From positions 1 to 11,906 of the forward strand of contig JAKACS010000035.1 of assembly GCA_021821235.1 (NCBI GenBank): a stretch of DNA of 11,906 nt. The letters run 5' to 3'. Below, in pieces: positions 7,170-11,906 of this stretch. The notes under the pieces are model-generated. The model was not told where the DNA came from and ran no database searches. It saw nothing but the letters and a program-made list of their open reading frames with translations. Positions within the stretch are counted from its first letter, which is position 1. The number at the start of each line of letters is the position of its first letter. This DNA is from Bacillota bacterium. Lineage in GTDB: Bacteria; Bacillota; Bacilli; Bacillales_B; DSM-18226. Position numbers and translations under genes: made by a program.

Positions 7170-7796
7170 GTGGTGCGTGCCGTATGGGTCTTTAGTTCTG
7201 TTCTTTTGGTCAGCGTGATTTTGGCTGTTCTGCCGCTTGGCTTGAGTAAATCTGGAAAAGCACTCGCAGCTTTTTCCGCATTCCTTTTGGCAATGGCAGG
7301 GCTTGTTGCTACTGTTTCTTTTCCGTTTTGGCTAACTTTTGTTCTCCTTTTTCTGCTTGCCTTTTCGATTGCATACCTGTTTGATAGCCGTTTGCATCAA
7401 GTAGTATACAAAAAAAGTAACCGCTTTGAAGGTTCCGGTTTTTTTGAGGAAGACCAGAAACCACTCCTTGTTGAAGTCGAGGAGCGAAACGAATCTGAAC
7501 AGTTTCCGGATTTGGCTCCTATATCTTTCGGTTTTGACCATTCAATTGCTGAGCTTGATCTCAAGGATGATCTTGAGGATGATCTTGCACAGATGTTGCG
7601 AAATCAGTATGTTAAAGAGGAAGAGGCTGTCAAGATGTCTGAACTCGAAACAAACTATTTGGCCGATATTGAAGAATTGCTGGCAGCAAGGGCGGAAAGT
7701 GGCATCGACTCCCTGGACAAGGAACAATCGGATTCGGTGTTCAAGCAAAAGAGTGAAATTCCATTGGTGACGGTTGACAGTGATGGAGGCAAATAG
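7170..7796 (+). CDS. Small membrane protein with acidic cytoplasmic-type tail, unknown function
   Basis: I do not recognise this family. From GTG 7170 the protein is 208 residues. Hydrophobic segments lie at about residues 5-25, 31-51 and 53-71, then a positively charged stretch (RLHQVVYKK), then a polar tail of about 125 residues rich in Glu and Asp (EVEERNESEQ, LDLKDDLEDDLAQML, KEEEAVKMSELETNY) with helical character. There is no enzyme motif and no prepilin signal. A longer version from ATG 7116 would add 18 basic residues. It is the first gene of the pilB-pilT-pilC operon, and the next gene begins one base after its stop, so the two are probably coupled. Context suggests an accessory or regulatory role in pilus assembly at the membrane, but nothing in the sequence proves it. 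Confidence 0.7.
   Translation: MVRAVWVFSSVLLVSVILAVLPLGLSKSGKALAAFSAFLLAMAGLVATVSFPFWLTFVLLFLLAFSIAYLFDSRLHQVVYKKSNRFEGSGFFEEDQKPLLVEVEERNESEQFPDLAPISFGFDHSIAELDLKDDLEDDLAQMLRNQYVKEEEAVKMSELETNYLADIEELLAARAESGIDSLDKEQSDSVFKQKSEIPLVTVDSDGGK
7785..7789 (+). promoter_or_regulatory. Ribosome binding site deciding the vanW-like start
   Basis: GGAGG at 7785-7789 is 8 nt before ATG 7798. The frame is open further up to a TTG at 7774 and an ATG at 7783, but these lack suitable sites, and the ATG at 7783 overlaps this one. Confidence 0.65.
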
Positions 7797-7797
7797 C

Positions 7798-8844
7798 ATG
7801 GGAAGAAACGTTCAGTTGCTAAAATTGTTTTTCGCCATTTTTGGCAGCACAGCGATCATCTTTAGCTCGGCCTATTTCGGCCCGAAAGCAGTTGGGGTTG
7901 ATAAAGAAGCGGCATTGACCGCCGCTTCTTTCTCCAAAACTGCAGTCCAAAATGGGAAGAACCCTGTAGATGCGAAAACGGCAGAGACAAAAGCGGAAAT
8001 CCCAGCCGTTATTAGCAATGCTTCTATTCGCGCCTGGCAGCTGCCGGCAGCTGCCCAGATTCTAATTAAAAATCATCCGAAAATCAAACTGGAAGCAAAA
8101 TCAACATTTTCGTTATTAGGTTTTTTAAAAAAAGAGAATTTGGAGCATGAGGTCAGCAGCGAAGCGCTCAGTATGATCGGATCATTAATATATCAAACCA
8201 TTTTGCCAACGAATTTTACAGTTGAAGAGCGCAATATCAGTAGCCATCTGCCCGCGTTTGCGAAAATCGGATATGAAACGAAAGTGAGCGCAGATCAAAA
8301 CCTTGATTTGTCATTTTATAATTCAAACAGCACATCATACACGTTGGAATTTCAACTCACTCAAGGAGTCTTAAGCGCGGTGCTCATGGGTGCGCCATTA
8401 GCGGAACAATACAAGATTCGCATAAGTGAAGTGCAAACGTATAAACCAAAAACAATCGTCCAATACAGCCCACTATTGGAACAAGGAAAGAAGAAAATTG
8501 CCGTTGCCGGTGAAAATGGCCGAATGGTTAGGTTGTATAGGGATACATACCAAAATGACGTGCAAACCAAATCCAAGCTCGTTGCAGAAGATTATTACGC
8601 GCCTGTTTACCGCATTGAGATTCATTCGCTTTTAACTCCGGCATCTTCGTCGTCCCTGGCTGCAACCGATCCTGCTGCTACTGGCCAGCCTGCGAATGCG
8701 CCGGAAGGTCAAAAGCAGCAGTTAGGATCAGAACAACCGAGAGCGGTAGAAAATGGTTCGCAGGCCGATTCTGCCTATCAAGCTTCGTCTTCCAATACAA
8801 ACGCAAGCGACCTTTTCGGAAAACCGGCTGAGCAGCCCAAATAA
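7798..8844 (+). CDS. Membrane-anchored degenerate VanW-family protein
   Basis: The 348-residue protein has one N-terminal hydrophobic segment (about residues 8-25, LKLFFAIFGSTAIIFSSAYF) that would anchor it with the rest outside. Residues 100-200 resemble the VanW domain: STFSLLGFL, then NFTVEERNISSHLPAFAKIGYETKV, then NLDLSFYNSNS and a following strand ending LMG, matching the family's ERxxHSxPxxYxxxGxDAxV...DxxFxN pattern. The GGGxCQxST motif usual in VanW proteins is absent; SSEALSMIGS sits in its place. Residues 222-278 (YSPLLEQG ... GENGRMVRLYRD ... EDYYAPVYRIEIHSL) look like the G5-like extension often following VanW. The tail (279-348) is low-complexity, rich in Ser, Ala, Gln and Pro, as in wall-spanning linkers. 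The molecular function of VanW is not established. The location before pilB suggests a pilus-wall interface role, which is inference. Confidence 0.7.
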   Translation: MGRNVQLLKLFFAIFGSTAIIFSSAYFGPKAVGVDKEAALTAASFSKTAVQNGKNPVDAKTAETKAEIPAVISNASIRAWQLPAAAQILIKNHPKIKLEAKSTFSLLGFLKKENLEHEVSSEALSMIGSLIYQTILPTNFTVEERNISSHLPAFAKIGYETKVSADQNLDLSFYNSNSTSYTLEFQLTQGVLSAVLMGAPLAEQYKIRISEVQTYKPKTIVQYSPLLEQGKKKIAVAGENGRMVRLYRDTYQNDVQTKSKLVAEDYYAPVYRIEIHSLLTPASSSSLAATDPAATGQPANAPEGQKQQLGSEQPRAVENGSQADSAYQASSSNTNASDLFGKPAEQPK

Positions 8845-8869
8845 TGACAACAAGTAAGGGGGTGGAACA

Positions 8870-10531
8870 ATGAAACAAACCCGAAAACGATTAGGTGATT
8901 TATTGGTAGATGCTGGCCTGATCACAGAGGAGCAACTTCAGTCTACTTTAAAAGAGAAGCCTGCAGAGCAGCGTCTTGGTGATGCATTGTTGATGAGAGG
9001 GTATATTACCGAACAGCAATTGATTGAGGTACTGGAGTTTCAGCTTGGGATTCCTCACATTAGCTTATATCGTTACCCATTTGATACAAAGCTGTTTTCG
9101 CTCATCCCGAAAGAAGAAGCAAGGCGAAATTTAATTATTCCGTTAAAAAAAGACGGCAACCGTTTGTTTGTGGCAATGGCTGACCCAATGGATTTTTTTG
9201 TAATTGACGATCTGAGGCTGTCGACTGGTTTTCAAATTGAAGCAGCGATTGCAACAAAAGACGATATTTTGCGTTCTATTACGAGATATTACGATGTAAA
9301 TGAAGGGTTTGAAGAATTGCTTGGCGAACTGGGACAGTCGGAAAATAATGATGTTGAAGATGTATCTGATCAGAATTCGCCGATTGTGAAACTTGTTAAT
9401 CAAATTATGAGCAATGCGGTTGTTCAGCGGGCAAGTGATATTCATATTGATCCCCAGGAGACAAAAATCGTGATTCGCTATCGTGTAGACGGCATTCTTC
9501 GAAATGAGCGGGTTTTGCCGCGGCATATGCAAAGTATGCTGACTGCCCGGATTAAAATCATTGCCAACTTAGATATCACGGAACACCGGATTCCACAGGA
9601 TGGCCGGATTAAAATCAATCTCGATTTTCACCCGGTTGATTTAAGGGTGTCTACCATGCCAACTGTCTTTGGCGAAAAAATTGTCATGCGGCTACTCGAT
9701 ATGGGAACAACCTTAAACGACATTACCAAGTTAGGGTTTAACTCACTCAATTTTAAGAGATTTACAGAGTTGATTACAAAACCGATGGGAATGGTTTTAA
9801 TCACCGGGCCAACCGGGTCGGGGAAGTCATCGACCCTTTATGCAGCGTTGAATAAACTTAACAGCGAAAAAGTAAACATCATTACAATTGAAGATCCGGT
9901 AGAATATCAGATTGAAGGAATTAACCAAATACAAGTCAATCAACAAGTAGGAATGACTTTTGCCGCTGGCCTGCGCTCGATTCTCAGGCAGGATCCGAAT
10001 ATTATCATGGTCGGTGAAATCCGTGATAAAGAAACGGTTGAGGTGGCAATTCGCGCCTCTTTAACGGGCCATCTTGTACTTAGCACTTTGCATACAAACG
10101 ATTCGTTAGGGACTGTCACAAGACTTCTCGATATGGGAGTTGAACCTTTTCTTCTTGCTGCATCCTTAAGCGGAGTGGTTTCTCAGCGGCTTGTTCGCAA
10201 AGTTTGCCGCGATTGTGCGGAAATTCATGAACCATCAAAGCGGGAAGTGGAGATTTTTTCAAAGCGTGGAATAACGCTTGATCAAGTAATTCGCGGAAAA
10301 GGCTGCACTTCCTGTAATATGACCGGGTACAAAGGAAGAATTGCTCTTCATGAAGTTCTTGTTGTAAACGATGATATGCGGCGCATGATCATGAATGGTG
10401 AAAGTTTTCAAAAATTAAGGGAACTGGGGATTAAAAATAAAACGATTTTTTTATTGGATGATGGATTATTAAAGGTCAAACAAGGGCTGACGACGACGGA
10501 AGAAGTACTGCGTGTAGCCATTTTAGAGTAG
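8870..10531 (+). CDS. pilB: Type IV pilus assembly (extension) ATPase PilB
   Basis: PilB is the hexameric cytoplasmic ATPase that powers pilin polymerisation through PilC. The 553 residues show the family order. An MshEN/GspE N-terminal domain has two RLGD-starting repeats at residues 7-30 and 35-58. The Walker A motif GPTGSGKS is at 313-320, the Asp box ITIEDPVEY follows, the Walker B region NIIMVGEIRD is at 377-386, and the His box GHLVLSTLHTN is at 400-410. A zinc-binding tetracysteine is formed by Cys446, Cys449, Cys479 and Cys482. The Cys motif and full N-terminal domain separate it from PilT and from the shorter ComGA. A GGGGGTGG ribosome binding site (8858-8865) precedes the ATG. It lies 25 nt after the VanW-like gene and 13 nt before pilT, within one operon. 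The repeat pattern raises the possibility of c-di-GMP binding. Confidence 0.96.
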   Translation: MKQTRKRLGDLLVDAGLITEEQLQSTLKEKPAEQRLGDALLMRGYITEQQLIEVLEFQLGIPHISLYRYPFDTKLFSLIPKEEARRNLIIPLKKDGNRLFVAMADPMDFFVIDDLRLSTGFQIEAAIATKDDILRSITRYYDVNEGFEELLGELGQSENNDVEDVSDQNSPIVKLVNQIMSNAVVQRASDIHIDPQETKIVIRYRVDGILRNERVLPRHMQSMLTARIKIIANLDITEHRIPQDGRIKINLDFHPVDLRVSTMPTVFGEKIVMRLLDMGTTLNDITKLGFNSLNFKRFTELITKPMGMVLITGPTGSGKSSTLYAALNKLNSEKVNIITIEDPVEYQIEGINQIQVNQQVGMTFAAGLRSILRQDPNIIMVGEIRDKETVEVAIRASLTGHLVLSTLHTNDSLGTVTRLLDMGVEPFLLAASLSGVVSQRLVRKVCRDCAEIHEPSKREVEIFSKRGITLDQVIRGKGCTSCNMTGYKGRIALHEVLVVNDDMRRMIMNGESFQKLRELGIKNKTIFLLDDGLLKVKQGLTTTEEVLRVAILE

Positions 10532-10544
10532 GAGTGCCAAATAG

Positions 10545-11585
10545 ATGAAAGAAAAAATTGATTATTTACTGCAGGCCGCTTTTGAATTAAAGGCTTCGGA
10601 TATTCATTTAACGGTTGGCGTGCCTCCTGTCATGCGCATCAATGGCGAATTGAAACGCTATGGAAAGGACTTGTTGACACCAGCTGATACAGAGGGAATG
10701 GCAAAAGCCATCGTCCCTATCCAGATGTGGGATGTATTGAAAGAAAAAGGCGAGCTTGATTTTTCCTACGGAATTCCCGGGGTTTCGCGCTTTCGCGTCA
10801 ATACATACCATCAGCGGACATGTGTGTCAATGGCGATCCGGATTGTCCCTTCAAAGATTCCAACATTGGAAGAATTGGAATTGCCTAATATTTTAACAAA
10901 AATGATTGAAAAACCGCACGGCTTGGTTTTGGTTACCGGGCCAACGGGAAGTGGGAAATCAACGACCCTTGCGGCAATGATTCATTATATGAATCAGCAT
11001 ATGCACAATCATGTGATTACGCTTGAGGATCCAATTGAATACCTTCATAAGCATGGAAGCTGCGTTATTGATCAGCGGGAGGTCGGGTTTGACACAAGGA
11101 ATTTTGCCAATGGATTGCGCGCAGCGCTTCGCCAGGATCCTGATGTGATTCTCGTCGGGGAGATGCGTGATTTAGAAACGATCCAAACGGCGATCACAGC
11201 GGCAGAAACAGGCCATCTTGTTTTGGGAACGCTGCATACATCGAGCGCTCCGGCGACGATCAACCGCATAATTGACGTATTTTCACCGGCACAGCAGCCG
11301 CAAATACGCATTCAGCTAGCTTCAGTTTTAGTTGGCATTATTTCTCAGCGCTTATTTGCAACGATCGATCGGAGCGGGAGGAAAGCGGCGACCGAAATCA
11401 TGATCAACAACTCTGCAATTGCCAATCTGATCCGCAATGAAAAAATCCATCAAATTGTCAGCATTATGCAAGCTTCCCGTTCTAAGGGAATGCATACGCT
11501 TGAGATGAGTATTAAAGAGCTGATTGATCGGGGTTCTATTCAAAAAGAAATTGCGCTTCCTTACTTGCAGGAGAAATATATTTAA
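10545..11585 (+). CDS. pilT: Type IV pilus retraction ATPase PilT
   Basis: PilT drives depolymerisation and retraction of type IV pili, giving twitching motility, surface sensing and DNA uptake. The 346-residue length is typical. The start region ASDIHLTVGVPPVMRINGEL is diagnostic of the PilT family. Walker A GPTGSGKS is at residues 132-139, the Asp box is ITLEDPIEY, Walker B DPDVILVGEMRD is at 198-209 with Glu206 as the catalytic glutamate, and the His box is GHLVLGTLHT. The C-terminal motif corresponding to AIRNLIRE reads AIANLIRN (291-298). There is no tetracysteine, which separates it from PilB. GGAG at 10531-10534 serves as ribosome binding site 10 nt from the ATG. pilC starts 1 nt after its stop. 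Confidence 0.97.
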   Translation: MKEKIDYLLQAAFELKASDIHLTVGVPPVMRINGELKRYGKDLLTPADTEGMAKAIVPIQMWDVLKEKGELDFSYGIPGVSRFRVNTYHQRTCVSMAIRIVPSKIPTLEELELPNILTKMIEKPHGLVLVTGPTGSGKSTTLAAMIHYMNQHMHNHVITLEDPIEYLHKHGSCVIDQREVGFDTRNFANGLRAALRQDPDVILVGEMRDLETIQTAITAAETGHLVLGTLHTSSAPATINRIIDVFSPAQQPQIRIQLASVLVGIISQRLFATIDRSGRKAATEIMINNSAIANLIRNEKIHQIVSIMQASRSKGMHTLEMSIKELIDRGSIQKEIALPYLQEKYI

Positions 11586-11586
11586 G

Positions 11587-11906
11587 ATGGCCAGATTTAA
11601 ATATATGGGTCGCGATAAGCGTGGAAAGCGGCAAGGAACTGTTAATGCAGGATCCAAGCGTGAAGCAATGCTCAAGCTGAACGAAGAAGGGATCCGGATT
11701 ATTGAAATTGCGGAAGTTCCGGAAACATTCCTAACGAAAGATATTTCGATTGGTAATCCTGTAAAACTTCAGCATTTTGTCATCTATATAAGGCAGTTTG
11801 CCACATTGATAAAAGCGGGCGTTACGGTTGTGAATGCAACGAAAATTCTTGCCTCTCAAACCGAGAGCAGGCATCTTAGGCAGGCATTGCTTACAAGTGA
11901 ACAGGA
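11587..11906 (+). CDS. pilC: Type IV pilus platform protein PilC, N-terminal part
   Basis: The frame is open from ATG 11587 to the window end (106 codons visible). It begins MARFKYMGRDKRGKRQGTV, the characteristic start of PilC/GspF proteins, continues through a REAMLKLNEEGIRIIEI segment, and enters the first GspF domain with FVIYIRQFATLIKAGVTVVNATKIL and ESRHLRQAL. PilC is the inner-membrane platform on which PilB and PilT act. A complete protein of this family is about 400 residues, so three quarters of the gene lies beyond the window. AGGAGA at 11569-11574 is 12 nt upstream, inside the end of pilT, and the 1-nt intergenic gap suggests translational coupling. Confidence 0.93.
   Translation, partial: MARFKYMGRDKRGKRQGTVNAGSKREAMLKLNEEGIRIIEIAEVPETFLTKDISIGNPVKLQHFVIYIRQFATLIKAGVTVVNATKILASQTESRHLRQALLTSEQ

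Noticed and set aside
7426..7770. Plus-strand ORF of 114 codons in another frame of the small membrane protein gene
   Set aside because: It has no ribosome binding site, ends inside the gene, and its cysteine- and arginine-rich product looks like an out-of-frame reading. The gene in the other frame has clear membrane segments and a strong start.
7170..8844. SpoIIB-like identity for the two proteins before pilB, since spoIIB follows comC in B. subtilis
   Set aside because: No SPOR-type repeat is visible. The second protein matches VanW instead, and the first has three membrane segments.
9143..9532. Minus-strand ORF of 129 codons inside pilB
   Set aside because: It is antisense to the highly conserved PilB N-terminal and linker region and its composition looks like a frame shadow.
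8870..10531. Assignment of the ATPase as competence protein ComGA
   Set aside because: The protein is about 200 residues longer, with a full MshEN-type N-terminal domain and a tetracysteine zinc motif, and it is followed by PilT, so PilB fits better.
11352..11675. Minus-strand ORF of 107 codons across the pilT end and pilC start
   Set aside because: It is antisense to two recognised genes with conserved motifs in the plus frame.
1..11906. CRISPR arrays, insertion sequences, tRNA or rRNA genes
   Set aside because: I saw no regularly spaced direct repeats, transposase motifs, terminal inverted repeats or cloverleaf-like sequences on either strand.

Overview
The window looks like chromosomal DNA of a Bacillota, most likely a member of the Bacillaceae. 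The evidence is AGGAGG-type ribosome binding sites, GTG and TTG alternative starts, moderate base composition, a tRNA-sensing T-box leader before valS, and the valS-folC gene pair also found in Bacillus subtilis. I cannot name the species from sequence alone.

Region by region: positions 1-50 hold the first 16 codons of an unrecognised minus-strand gene that diverges from valS. Positions 51-281 are intergenic and carry the likely valS promoter. Positions 282-524 are a T-box leader ending in an intrinsic terminator. valS (554-3205) and folC (most likely 3268-4578) follow as one transcription unit. A short hairpin at 4597-4619, with its U-tract on the minus strand, separates folC from a convergent three-gene operon (7034 down to 4626). 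That operon encodes two conventional minor prepilins (PilV-like and PilW-like) and one large PilX-like prepilin, which lacks the usual +5 glutamate and carries a repeat-rich, probably beta-solenoid passenger domain. Across an 80-135 bp AT-rich divergent region, a plus-strand operon encodes a small membrane protein of unknown function, a membrane-anchored degenerate VanW-family protein, the extension ATPase PilB, the retraction ATPase PilT, and the start of the platform protein PilC, which runs off the window.

Taken together, 4626-11906 is the proximal part of a type IV pilus locus sitting directly after folC, where B. subtilis has comC. The presence of a real PilT beside PilB distinguishes it from the comG competence pseudopilus, which has only ComGA, and points to a retractable fibre for motility, adhesion or DNA uptake. 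The minor pilins probably form the initiating tip complex, with the beta-solenoid protein as the tip adhesin. PilC would be the inner-membrane platform, and PilB and PilT would drive assembly and disassembly. A major pilin, a prepilin peptidase and PilM/N/O homologues are not in the window and would be expected downstream of pilC. The least explained parts are the small acidic-tailed membrane protein, the VanW-like protein and the large E5-less prepilin.
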